Shown in pieces: positions 6,914 through 14,815 of a DNA stretch of 18,252 nt (position 1 is the stretch's first letter; every line of letters starts with the position of its first letter). The position numbers and the translations under genes are program-made. Below the pieces are notes generated by a model. The model saw only the letters and a list, made by a program, of their open reading frames with translations. It was not told where the DNA came from and searched no databases. Origin of the DNA: Eisenbergiella sp900555195 (GTDB taxonomy: Bacteria; Bacillota; Clostridia; Lachnospirales; Lachnospiraceae); assembly GCA_902492555.1 (NCBI GenBank), contig CABUMH010000080.1, positions 1-18,252 on the forward strand, given 5' to 3'.

Positions 6914-7855
6914 TCACGCCGCCTCTGTGGCAGGGAGGGAGGTCTCCCCATAAGCCACCATGGGAGATCCCTCCTCAATGCCCAGGGAGGCGGTTTGATA
7001 CAGGATAACCCCGCCCACCCTGGCCCGGGCCTGGAACAGCAGTTCTCCGAATAAGCCCCGGATTTCCCCCAGCAGCTCCCCGGGGCGGATCAAGTCCCCC
7101 GCCTGTTTTGTGGGGTACCAGCAGCCGCTAGCGGGGGCGTCCTCGTAAAAGGCGGTGGTAATCATCTGGTGGGGGCATGGGGCAGGCTGCTCCCCGTCCT
7201 CCAAAAAGCCCAGTCCCCGCAGGATCCGCCGTACGTCCTCCTTGTGGGCTTCCACCTGCCGGGGGACCACCAGCCCGCAGCCGCCCCGCTCCAGCAGAAT
7301 GGCCGGCACGCCCAGCTGTCCAGCCCAGCTGTAAAAGCCGTTTTCCGCGGAGGATTCCACCAGATAGGGCATGCTGGTGAGTTCGCCCATCCTGCGGGAC
7401 TGGGCCCGCACTTCGGGAGCGGCGGTGCCGTGAAAGTACAGATGAGGGGTCAGTGTCTCGCAAAAGCCGCCGGAGTGCAGGTCCACCAAAAAATCGGTGG
7501 ATGTGAGAAATTCCTCCTCCAAAAAAGCCGCCAGCCGTTGGGAGGAAGAGCCCTCCGGATCCCCGGGAAACACCCGGTTCAGGTTTTTTCCGTCCTGGGG
7601 CATCACGTCGCCGCTGCGCTGCACAAAGCCCTGGTAGTTGCAGCAGGGGAGAATCCGCAGTCTTCCCCGCAGAGTTTGGAGATCCAGCTCCCGGGTCAGT
7701 TCCAGCAGCGCCTGAATGCCAATGTACTCCCGGCTGTGGACACCGGCGGAAATGGTGATGGTCTGCCCTTCCAGGGCGCCCCGCAGTTCCACCAGGGGCA
7801 GGGTGAGGCTGGTCCCCGGCACGGGGAGCCAGGTTTGGGTTTTAGCAGGTTTCAT
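6914..7855 (-). CDS. Succinylglutamate desuccinylase/aspartoacylase-type zinc hydrolase (M14 superfamily)
   Basis: A 313-residue protein. ATG at 7855 is chosen over an earlier in-frame ATG because AGGAGG precedes it closely. It overlaps the end of the upstream ABC gene by 14 bp. Zinc ligands are visible as GVHSREY (H40, E43) and DLHSG (H127), the arginine/asparagine motif as DGKNLNRVFPG (about 88-98), and a likely catalytic glutamate at E189 in PAILLERGG. The C-terminal portion (about 230-313) is a beta-rich region typical of AstE/AspA-like proteins. Relatives remove acyl or amino-acid groups from small amides or peptides. Coupled expression with an exporter pair suggests that it processes the transported compound, or frees a self-made conjugate before or after export, which is inference. 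The substrate is unknown. Confidence 0.85.
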   Translation of the reverse strand: MKPAKTQTWLPVPGTSLTLPLVELRGALEGQTITISAGVHSREYIGIQALLELTRELDLQTLRGRLRILPCCNYQGFVQRSGDVMPQDGKNLNRVFPGDPEGSSSQRLAAFLEEEFLTSTDFLVDLHSGGFCETLTPHLYFHGTAAPEVRAQSRRMGELTSMPYLVESSAENGFYSWAGQLGVPAILLERGGCGLVVPRQVEAHKEDVRRILRGLGFLEDGEQPAPCPHQMITTAFYEDAPASGCWYPTKQAGDLIRPGELLGEIRGLFGELLFQARARVGGVILYQTASLGIEEGSPMVAYGETSLPATEAA

Positions 7856-9557
7856 AAGGTTCCTCCTTGTATGGATAGTCTGAATGGGTTTCAACGGCAT
7901 GCCCATCTTTCAGCCGGACAGTCCGTCCGCAGATGGTGAGAGTGGAGGGCCGGTGGGAGACCAAAAACAACAGCTTGTCCCCAAAGGATTCCTCCAGGGT
8001 GCGCAGCAGCTCTTTCTCGTGGAGCACATCCAGACTGCTGGTGGGCTCGTCCATTACAATGACATCGGGGTTAGCCAGCAGCACCCGGGCGATGCCCACC
8101 CGCTGCCGCTCCCCTCCGGAGAGACGGGCACCCATTTCCCCCATGGGGGTATCGTACCCCTGCGGCAGCGTGGACACAAAGTCCTCCAGCCCTGCCTCGC
8201 GTGCTGCCTGGGCGATCTCCTCCCGCGTGGCATTGGGCCTGCTCAGAGCGATGTTCTCCCCCAGGGAGCCGCTTGTGAGGAAAGTGTCCTGTTCCAGCAG
8301 GGCAATGCGTTGGCGCACTTCCCGAAGGGACAGCTCCTGCAGGGGGATGCCGTTTAACAGGATCTGTCCCTGCTGGGGATCCCAAAAGCGGAGCAGCAGG
8401 CGCAGCACTGTGGATTTTCCCGCGCCGCTCTCCCCCATCAGGCCCACCTTTTCACTTCCAGAGAGGGAGAGGGAGAAGTTTTTCAGAACTGGGCTGCCCC
8501 CATAGGAGAATCCCACCTGCCGGAAGGAGATCTCCCGGATGGGGCCGCAGGTTTTGGGATGGGCGGGCTCTGTCACGAGTGGCTGGGTGTCTTCAATGAG
8601 AAACAGGCGCTCGGCGGCGGCATAGGTCTCCAACAGGCTGGAAACCACCGTGGTGAGGGACTGGGTAGAGGAGAAGGAAGCCGCGGCCACAAAGGAGAGC
8701 ACCACCGTTCCTACCGGATGAGGCACCCCCTGGGCCGCCAGGTATGAGGCTACTCCAATGACTAAAATTCGGGCCAGGTACACAAAGAAGGTTGGCGCGC
8801 TAGAAACTGTTTGCCGGTGGAGAGTCAAGCCGTGGGCAGCCTGGTTGATCTGCCGGTTTTTGGCTTCTGCCTCTTCCAGTTTGCGGGGGCCAAAACCGAA
8901 GATCTGCAGGTCCCGCAGACCGTAAACGCTCTCCAGAACTAATGATTTCAGCTCTCCCAGCCGTGCGCGGTAGCTCATACCAACACCCCGCCCAGCCCGA
9001 ATTGCCGCCAGGGGGAAGACCACGCTTACCACCAGGTATATCGGCAACAGTGCAAGGGCGTAAAGGGGATGGAACCACAGGGCCAGCCCCAGGGTGACGC
9101 AGGGTAAGATGATCACCGTGAACAGGGGACCAATAGTGTGGGCGAAGAAGAATTCTACGGTTTCGATGTCGGAAACGGCGATGTTAAGCAGTTCTCCCTT
9201 TTGCCGGTCTATCAGGCACGCGGGAGAAAGAGTGCGGATCTTTTGAAACAGATCCACCCTCATAGAGGCCAGCAGCTTGTAAGCCCCCGCGTGGGAGACC
9301 ACCCCCTCGGTGTAGCGCCCCAGCACGATCAGCACGGCAGAGAGGATCATCAGCCCCCCAAACAGGGCAGGGTACCCCGGCACCCACCCGGCACATCGAA
9401 GCAACAGCAAGGAACCAAAGCCCATCGCTCCCATTTGAGCCAGGTTGCCTACCACGCTGGAAAGGGTGGACACCGCCAGTGCCCCCTTTGCAGGGGCGGC
9501 CATACCCAGAAGCCGCTTTGTCATATAGGGAATAGAATAAGAAAATCGTTTAGCCAT
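7842..9557 (-). CDS. ABC transporter, fused permease/ATPase (half-transporter 2)
   Basis: A 571-residue exporter subunit with about six membrane segments in residues 1-310 and a nucleotide-binding domain from about 340. Motifs: Walker A GESGAGKST at 375-383, Q-loop Q423, signature LSGGE at 479-483, Walker B VIVMDE at 499-504 with catalytic E504, and switch H535 in SHRPST. ATG at 9557 follows AGGAGGG and overlaps the end of the first half-transporter by 8 bp, so the two very likely form a heterodimer. The sequence resembles CydC-like thiol/heme-related exporters and other type IV ABC exporters of Clostridia, too general for a substrate call. Both ATP sites of the predicted pair look canonical, unlike many heterodimers with one degenerate site. 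Confidence 0.9.
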   Translation of the reverse strand: MAKRFSYSIPYMTKRLLGMAAPAKGALAVSTLSSVVGNLAQMGAMGFGSLLLLRCAGWVPGYPALFGGLMILSAVLIVLGRYTEGVVSHAGAYKLLASMRVDLFQKIRTLSPACLIDRQKGELLNIAVSDIETVEFFFAHTIGPLFTVIILPCVTLGLALWFHPLYALALLPIYLVVSVVFPLAAIRAGRGVGMSYRARLGELKSLVLESVYGLRDLQIFGFGPRKLEEAEAKNRQINQAAHGLTLHRQTVSSAPTFFVYLARILVIGVASYLAAQGVPHPVGTVVLSFVAAASFSSTQSLTTVVSSLLETYAAAERLFLIEDTQPLVTEPAHPKTCGPIREISFRQVGFSYGGSPVLKNFSLSLSGSEKVGLMGESGAGKSTVLRLLLRFWDPQQGQILLNGIPLQELSLREVRQRIALLEQDTFLTSGSLGENIALSRPNATREEIAQAAREAGLEDFVSTLPQGYDTPMGEMGARLSGGERQRVGIARVLLANPDVIVMDEPTSSLDVLHEKELLRTLEESFGDKLLFLVSHRPSTLTICGRTVRLKDGHAVETHSDYPYKEEPYETC

Positions 9558-11310
9558 GGTGTAAGCCCTCCTCTCCCTGGCGTTCCAGCTGGGCCTGTTC
9601 TTCTACCAGGCGGCGGTACAGGCCGGGCTGCTCCATCAGCGTTTGATGGCTGCCCTGCTGGACAATGGTGCCGTGGTCCAGCACATAGATCATATCGGCG
9701 GTTTGAATGGTGGAAAGCCTGTGGGAAATAAGGATGAGCGTCCTGGTTTGAGAGAGCTCCACCATGCAGTTCCAAATGTCCTGCTCACTTTCCATGTCCA
9801 CGCTTGATGTGGCCTCGTCGAAGATGATGTACTCTGCCTGGCACAGCAGTGCCCGGGCAATTCCTACCTTTTGCCGCTGCCCACCAGAGAGCCTGGCCCC
9901 AGCGTCGCCAACGTCGGTCTCAAGCCCCAGGGCCTGGGACCGTGCCCAGGCTCCCAGGCGCACCTGTTCCAGGACCTCCCACAATTGATCCTCTGTGGCG
10001 TTTGGAGCAGCCATTCGCAGATTTTCGGCCAAAGTTCCGGAAAACAGGCTTACGCTTTGTGGCACCAGGATCACCCGGCGGCGCAGCTCCTCTGGCAGGA
10101 AGGAGGTGTAGTCCCTGCCCTCCAGCAGGATGCGGCCTTGTGGCCAGTCGTAAAAGCGCATCAGCAGGTTGGCAACGGTGGACTTGCCGCTGCCGGAGAG
10201 TCCCACCAGGGCAGTGGATTTCCCCCGGGGGATTTCCAGGGACACGTCCCGCAGGGCTGCCTGCCTGCCCGCGTAGCCAAAGGACACATGCTCCAGACGG
10301 ATGCCGTTGAAGGGTGGGGACTCCCGGGGAAGCTGGGGCCGGTAGGGCCGGGAGGTATCTATGTCCAGCAGCTTTTCCACCTTGTCCGCTGCGGCTACGC
10401 CTGACAGGGCAGAATGGGTGGCATTCATCAGCTGACGTACCGAGCTGAAAAAGCCGAAGGACAGCAGCAGAACCATCAGCGCGCTTGAAAAGGAGATCTC
10501 TCCACCCCAAAGCTGCCCGGCAGTGATGCAGGCGGCAGCCGTCATCGCCCCGTAGATGAGTCCGTCGGTCAAGAGGAAGGATGAGAAGTTCACCTTCATC
10601 ACCCCCATGATCTTGCGGTTAAAGTCCTGGGATTTTTCCTCCAGAAGACGCTGGCGATCCCCATCGCGCCCAAAAAGGGAGAAAGTGGTCAGCCCCCTGA
10701 TGTTCTCTAAATAAGTGCCGGTCATGTCCTCTAAAGAGGCCCAGTACCCTTCCTTGCGCTTTTCTATGCTGCCACGAAACAGGTTATTTACCGGCAGAAG
10801 TACAGCAGAAACAGCAAACAGCAAGACAGCCGGCCAAAAGGACACCTGTCCCATGCGCCAGAACAGGTAAAGGGGAGCAAGCAGGCAATACAGCAGTCCG
10901 GGCAGGTATTTGCTGTAATATACCTGCATTGCCTCCACCCCGTCTACGGAAGAGGTAACGGCACTTACGGGACCGATTTTCTCCACGTTGCCCACGTCCA
11001 GGGCAAGCACCTTTGCAAAGATAGCCTGCCGCAGGGAGAGCCTTGCCTTGGCGGTGCAGCGGTACTCCGCTTCTCCTGTGAGGAGCTCTGCCGTCAGAAG
11101 CAGAGCCGCGGTAAGCAGCGCCGAGAGAATGGCCTGACCTGCGGCGGTTGCCGTCATTTGGGGAGAAGTGAGATCCCCCAAAAACCCTGAAACGATTTGG
11201 GCGAAGGCCGCGGTCCCCACCAGGGCCAGCAATTTAAGCCCTGTGATGAGGAAAATCCATCTCCACAGTCCTCGGGCCATATGCAGTAACGTTCGGTTAA
11301 GTAACAGCAT
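9550..11310 (-). CDS. ABC transporter, fused permease/ATPase (half-transporter 1)
   Basis: A 586-residue type IV ABC exporter half, first gene of the operon. About six membrane segments lie in residues 12-300, and the ATPase domain runs from about 335. Motifs: Walker A GLSGSGKST at 370-378, Q-loop Q418, signature LSGGQ at 474-478, Walker B IIFDE with E499, D-loop SSVD, switch H530 in SHRLST. The start at 11310 has only a weak GGGG ribosome site, and a second ATG ten codons on has none, so I keep the first. It is CydD-like in general layout. G+C content, especially third codon positions, is visibly higher than in the genes at 4247-6539 and 11835-14781, which points to a separate origin for this operon. 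Substrate unknown. Confidence 0.9.
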   Translation of the reverse strand: MLLLNRTLLHMARGLWRWIFLITGLKLLALVGTAAFAQIVSGFLGDLTSPQMTATAAGQAILSALLTAALLLTAELLTGEAEYRCTAKARLSLRQAIFAKVLALDVGNVEKIGPVSAVTSSVDGVEAMQVYYSKYLPGLLYCLLAPLYLFWRMGQVSFWPAVLLFAVSAVLLPVNNLFRGSIEKRKEGYWASLEDMTGTYLENIRGLTTFSLFGRDGDRQRLLEEKSQDFNRKIMGVMKVNFSSFLLTDGLIYGAMTAAACITAGQLWGGEISFSSALMVLLLSFGFFSSVRQLMNATHSALSGVAAADKVEKLLDIDTSRPYRPQLPRESPPFNGIRLEHVSFGYAGRQAALRDVSLEIPRGKSTALVGLSGSGKSTVANLLMRFYDWPQGRILLEGRDYTSFLPEELRRRVILVPQSVSLFSGTLAENLRMAAPNATEDQLWEVLEQVRLGAWARSQALGLETDVGDAGARLSGGQRQKVGIARALLCQAEYIIFDEATSSVDMESEQDIWNCMVELSQTRTLILISHRLSTIQTADMIYVLDHGTIVQQGSHQTLMEQPGLYRRLVEEQAQLERQGEEGLHHG

Positions 11311-11357
11311 GGTTTTCCCCGCTTTCTAAGAAAAAGTGCGTGTTCCGGCAGAATTGG

Positions 11358-11371
11358 TTAGTTGCAACTAA
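11358..11371. promoter_or_regulatory. Perfect 14-bp palindrome, likely MarR-type operator
   Basis: TTAGTTGCAACTAA is a perfect palindrome placed 12-25 bp downstream of the -10 box of the operon promoter, where a bound repressor would block transcription. TAGTTG-CAACTA half-sites are typical of MarR-family regulators of exporter operons (established knowledge of the family in general). No MarR gene is in the window. Confidence 0.65.
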
Positions 11372-11382
11372 TCAGTGTGCAC

Positions 11383-11412
11383 AGTATAGTCCTTTCCCCC
11401 GGTACTTGTCAA
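11383..11412 (-). promoter_or_regulatory. Promoter of the ABC-hydrolase operon
   Basis: On the - strand a consensus TTGACA (11412-11407) and TATACT (11388-11383) are spaced by 18 bp. The transcript would begin near the palindrome at 11358-11371, about 60 bp before the first ABC gene. Confidence 0.75.
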
Positions 11413-11834
11413 GAACGGCAGGCAAATCTGCCTGACGGAGGAGATCATACAGTCGGCGGCCATGATGCTGGTTCGTCTTGAAGAAGCTGTTTTTGATTGA
11501 TGGGAGGAAGGAGATTGGTTAAATTCTAAGTTTGCCGCCTGTAAACGCAGGCTTCACGATAGCGGGATTCAAAAATCAAGACACGAGAATATCCCGCCGG
11601 ATCGGGGCAAGGCATACATGGGGAGGCTGTTTCAGGACTGGCATTACTCCCTGGACAACAGCTTTCACCTCCGGACAGGAAGTAGAAGCGTGTAAAGAAG
11701 AAAGAACGAACGAAATTTATTATGAATGCTTTGGAAATTAATGTGCCCAGGAGATTTTTATTATAAGCATCAATTCAGCATATTGATATTGATACAAAAC
11801 TTTATTGATAGATATTAAGAAAGGAAAATTCAGG
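11413..11834. other. Intergenic stretch with possible decayed frame
   Basis: Contains a small 6-bp hairpin (CAGGCA/TGCCTG, 11419-11434) and one + strand frame open through about 11695 except for a TGA at 11498-11500. The part after that stop reads like protein (KAYMGRLFQDWHYSLDNSF) but has no start with a ribosome site. An overlapping 69-residue frame at 11532-11741 lacks support. The last 100 bp before 11835 are AT-rich with repeated ATATTGATA-like words. I call no gene here. Confidence 0.4.
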
Positions 11835-12992
11835 ATGGAAACAGAAATCAGAAAAGACGAAACAACGGAAAATGCCCTGGTTCTCAGGAGCAGTATCAGG
11901 CCGGCAGAAATGCATTTTAATGGTCCGGAAATCAGGAAAATGCTGGATGCAAAACTGAATGAGTACAGGAGCCTTGTTGTTACGGAAGACACGCAGGCTG
12001 GCTGTAAGAACGCAAAAAGGGAACTCGCTTCTTTCAGGGTAGAACTGGATAAATTCCGTAAATCACAAAAGAAAGAAGCTATGGAACCGATTGATGCCTT
12101 TGAAAATGAGGTCAAAGACCTGATCGAAATGGTTGAAAAGGTGGAAAAGCCCCTTAATGATGCCCTGGACGTATTTGACGAAAAGGAACGGCAGAAAAAG
12201 AAGGCTTTCGCAGAGAAAAAGATCGCTGAAGCATCTGAAGCACACGGCCTGCGCCCTGAATATGCTTCCAGGATGGTCGTAAAAAAGGATTTCATGAATC
12301 TCACAAAGACCCTGAAAGCCATAAAGGAGGACATGGAATCCCAGGCGGAAGCCCTGGAAAGGCAGCAGGCGGAGCATGACAGAAACGTCGAGCTGATCAG
12401 AGAAACAGTCGAGGCAGAAAACGCCAGGATCAGCGTAAAACTCGATCCCTCTGAATTCCTCGATGATTTTAACAGGACAGATGACGTCCTTGAGACTATC
12501 CGCCGGATCAAAAAGAGGGCGGAGAATATCTACCAGCAGGAGAAAAAGCTGGAAGAGGAACGCCTGGAACGGGAACGCAAAGAAAAGGAACAGCTGGTAC
12601 ATGAGCGGGCTGAGAAGGAAAGACAGGAGAGGGAAAGAGAGGAACGGGAATGCCGCGCCGCTGAGGAAGCAGCAGCAAAACCGGAGCTTGCGGACGCTAT
12701 GGTCATTCCACCTGATCTGATGGATACATCTGCAGATACTTCTGTCAACGAGGAAAAGGCTTCTGCGGTTCCTCTGACTAGCACACCTGCTGCCTCTACG
12801 ATCCCGACATCTGTTCCTGGTACAGCATACTCCACTATTTCTCCGGAAGCGACAATGCCATTTGAAAAGACTGAGCCTGTTTACGAAGTGACATTCCGTG
12901 TCACAGGAGGATTCGGAGTGCTGAGGGAATTGAATAATTACCTTAAAATGAATAAGATTTCGTATGAGATCCTTTCCCAGGTTAAAAAATAG
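11835..12992 (+). CDS. DUF1351-domain phage/plasmid-type protein with long coiled coil
   Basis: ATG at 11835 is taken over a TTG 30 bp upstream because AAAGG precedes it at normal distance. Of 385 residues, about 25-210 match the DUF1351 pattern: AEMHFNGPEIRKMLDAKLNE, then SLVVTEDTQAGCKNAKRELA, and a helical region with DKFRKSQKKEAMEPIDAFEN. DUF1351 proteins occur in Firmicute phages and conjugative elements beside recombination genes, with no settled activity. Residues about 220-275 form a highly charged coiled coil (repeated ERE/EKER). A Ser/Thr/Pro linker (about 285-345) follows, and then a separate C-terminal module, EPVYEVTFRVTGGFGVLREL to the end. No partner recombinase gene is adjacent here, so the gene looks like an isolated piece of a larger module. 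Confidence 0.8.
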   Translation: METEIRKDETTENALVLRSSIRPAEMHFNGPEIRKMLDAKLNEYRSLVVTEDTQAGCKNAKRELASFRVELDKFRKSQKKEAMEPIDAFENEVKDLIEMVEKVEKPLNDALDVFDEKERQKKKAFAEKKIAEASEAHGLRPEYASRMVVKKDFMNLTKTLKAIKEDMESQAEALERQQAEHDRNVELIRETVEAENARISVKLDPSEFLDDFNRTDDVLETIRRIKKRAENIYQQEKKLEEERLERERKEKEQLVHERAEKERQEREREERECRAAEEAAAKPELADAMVIPPDLMDTSADTSVNEEKASAVPLTSTPAASTIPTSVPGTAYSTISPEATMPFEKTEPVYEVTFRVTGGFGVLRELNNYLKMNKISYEILSQVKK

Positions 12993-13008
12993 GACTTTGA
13001 GAGCATGT

Positions 13009-13038
13009 CACCCCACAGGAATGCGGGGTGTTCTTTTT
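13009..13038 (+). terminator. Terminator of the DUF1351 gene
   Basis: CACCCC at 13009-13014 pairs with GGGGTG at 13025-13030, followed by TTCTTTTT. It lies 16 bp after the stop codon. Confidence 0.75.
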
Positions 13039-13064
13039 GAAAAAAGGTGAGGAAGCCGTACTCT

Positions 13065-13253
13065 TTAGATACTGATTTCCTGTCCTTGCATCTCGTCTAG
13101 GTAATCAAACAATTCTTTACCGGTTACATAGTATTCCTTACCTATTTTTATAGCAATATCATTGTTATACAGTAATTTTAAGAATTTAAGAGCTTTGTCG
13201 CTTTCGCATCCAAGCAGATCCATAATATCTTTTTTTCCATAAACTTCCTTCAC
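13065..13253 (-). CDS. Excisionase-like small DNA-binding protein, 62 residues
   Basis: GTG at 13253 follows AGGAGG at ideal distance, whereas the longer frame upstream has no ribosome site, so I take the short form. The product reads KEVYGKKDIMDLLGCESDKA, then LKFLKLLYNNDIAIKIGKEY and YVTGKELFDYLDEM, ending EISI. This is the layout of a winged helix-turn-helix excisionase/MerR-like protein: an N-terminal recognition helix pair, then a basic wing with K-x-G-x-x-Y-x-V. Such proteins bend DNA at element ends and direct excision, or act as small repressors. No integrase is beside it, and an IS element lies about 330 bp upstream of its start. Direct 15-bp repeats begin 84 bp upstream of its start and could be its binding sites. 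Confidence 0.68.
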   Translation of the reverse strand: MKEVYGKKDIMDLLGCESDKALKFLKLLYNNDIAIKIGKEYYVTGKELFDYLDEMQGQEISI

Positions 13254-13336
13254 TATATATACCTCCTGCTTATTCGTTTGTGTTTCTATAGAAAATATGC
13301 AGGATTTGTTCATGGAAGGAATGTTTTTGCTGACTT

Positions 13337-13369
13337 GAAAATGTAAATTCCAGTGCAAGAGTAAATGCT
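13337..13369 (+). repeat. Direct repeat copies 1 and 2 (15-mer family)
   Basis: Copy 1 is GAAAATGTAAATTCC at 13337-13351, and copy 2 is GCAAGAGTAAATGCT at 13355-13369. The family consensus from five copies is about RNAAGASTAAATTCC. The pair is spaced 18 bp start to start, directly upstream of the excisionase-like gene. Confidence 0.55.
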
Positions 13370-13505
13370 ACTTGCCCTTTAAAAATTGCAGATTTTATCA
13401 GATTTCTGCAATACCGGCTAGTAGCCATATACCAAATATTGAGATAAGATTAATTGAAATCATTGATTTTGTGTCAAGCATTTTATATATGAATATCAAG
13501 CATGT

Positions 13506-13520
13506 GTAAGAGTAAATTCC
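13506..13520 (+). repeat. Direct repeat copy 3 (15-mer family)
   Basis: GTAAGAGTAAATTCC, 59 bp before the left end of the insertion sequence. Confidence 0.55.
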
Positions 13521-13578
13521 GCTGTTAGGTAGTCGGAGTTTCCTGCTTTCTGGAGATGATACCCAAATGCCATTTTCA

Positions 13579-14815
13579 CCTGTCAAGGGGCATAAGCCCC
13601 TAATCACGCAAATCAATTTTCAATTTTCAAAAGCAGGCCCAAAGTGATATAGTAAATCCATGATGAAAAATGGAATTACAGAATATTTTGAAAAAGTAGA
13701 AACGCAAGAGGAATACAATGGATATTTTTGTCGAATACCGGAAGTGATCACCATCGTCATCCTCGGAAATATGTGCGGGTTACGCAATATAAGCCAAATC
13801 CATCAGTGGGCAGCAAGTGACAGAGTAAGCAGATTTTTAAAGGAGAAATTCGCAATCACCCATGTACCTTGTTATTACTGGATTTTGTGCATGCTGAAAA
13901 TGATAAAAACCGAAACGCTCAATCAATGCTTTATTGATTGGGTTTCAACGTTTTTGCCAAAAAAAGCCCGGGATTTAACGATATCCCTGGATGGGAAAAC
14001 CATATGCTCTACAAACCGGATTTCAAAAATGGAAAGCCCCCTGCACATTATCAGCGCCCAGATTTCTGAACTTGGCCTGACATTGGCCCAGAACAGCACA
14101 GATGAAAAAAGCAATGAGATTCCTGCCGTACAGGAACTGTTGAAAATGCTGCATATTGAGGGACAGATGGTGACAGCGGACGCCTTAAACTGCCAGAAAG
14201 AGACGGCCAGAATCATCATAAAGCAAAAAGCGGATTATCTGCTTTGTGCAAAGGACAACCAACCTTTGCTGAAAAAAGATATAGAGGATTATATACAAGA
14301 TGAGGAACTCAGAAAGAAGATGGATATGTTATCTAAAACGGAAAAGAATTATGGGCGGGTGGAAAAAAGGACGGCTTATGTTACTTCTGATATTAGCTGG
14401 TTTGAAGACCGTAAGGAGTGGGAGAATCTAAGGAGTATAGGAGCGATCCATACAAAGTTTACGACACTGAAAGGAAGCTCAGAGGAATGGCACTATTATA
14501 TTAGTAGCCGGGAACTGAGTGCGAAGCAGCTGCTGCACCATGGTCGTATGGAATGGTCCGTAGAATCCATGCACTGGCTGTTAGATGTCCATTTTGAAGA
14601 AGACAGGTGCCGGATAGAGGATAAAAAGGTACAGCAGCATTTAAATATGTTCCGCAAGGCAGCGATTAACCTGATTAAGCAGTATAAAACAAGAACCGGA
14701 TCCAAAAAAGCGATTTCAAATATTATGTTGGAATGCTTGATAGATGATACCGCCATTTTAAATGTAATTAATGAAAATTGATTTGCGTGGCCCCTAATGG
14801 AAAGCCCTTGACAGG
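13579..14815 (+). mobile_element. Complete ISAs1-family insertion sequence
   Basis: About 1237 bp. The outer ends carry CCTGTCAAGGG at 13579-13589 and its inverted copy CCCTTGACAGG at 14805-14815. After 15 less similar bases comes an 18-bp perfect inverted repeat, CACGCAAATCAATTTTCA at 13605-13622 against 14772-14789, at equal distance from both ends. The left end also holds GGGGC-ATAA-GCCCC. One transposase gene fills the interior. I see no clear target duplication in the bases just outside, so the exact ends are uncertain by a few bases or the element sits in rearranged DNA. Confidence 0.85.
13660..14781 (+). CDS. ISAs1-family DDE transposase
   Basis: A 373-residue, apparently intact transposase. 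The expected catalytic triad is visible as SLDGK (D111), TADAL (D174) and the VESMHWLLDVHFEED segment, in which E302 corresponds to the glutamate of the family's IEN-LHW motif. The N-terminal IPEVITIVILGNMCGLRNIS and the block RCRIEDKKVQQHLNMFRKAA are also typical. Two ATG codons are adjacent at 13660 and 13663; the ribosome site is weak, as is usual for transposases. The stop lies inside the right inverted repeat. With full-length frame and both ends present, the element may be active. Confidence 0.92.
   Translation: MMKNGITEYFEKVETQEEYNGYFCRIPEVITIVILGNMCGLRNISQIHQWAASDRVSRFLKEKFAITHVPCYYWILCMLKMIKTETLNQCFIDWVSTFLPKKARDLTISLDGKTICSTNRISKMESPLHIISAQISELGLTLAQNSTDEKSNEIPAVQELLKMLHIEGQMVTADALNCQKETARIIIKQKADYLLCAKDNQPLLKKDIEDYIQDEELRKKMDMLSKTEKNYGRVEKRTAYVTSDISWFEDRKEWENLRSIGAIHTKFTTLKGSSEEWHYYISSRELSAKQLLHHGRMEWSVESMHWLLDVHFEEDRCRIEDKKVQQHLNMFRKAAINLIKQYKTRTGSKKAISNIMLECLIDDTAILNVINEN

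Noticed and set aside
7169..7939. Long + strand frame of 256 residues
   Set aside because: It is a shadow of the zinc hydrolase on the other strand; composition (H, Q, G, P rich) and lack of a ribosome site are typical of antisense frames in G+C-rich genes.
9138..10404. Several + strand frames of 150-200 residues
   Set aside because: All lie opposite the two ABC genes and show no domain; they are products of high G+C content.
11532..11741. 69-residue frame before the DUF1351 gene
   Set aside because: TTG start without ribosome site and no recognisable product.
11738..12602. - strand frames of 257 and 179 residues rich in Ser/Phe/Leu
   Set aside because: Antisense shadows of the Lys/Glu-rich coiled coil of the DUF1351 gene.
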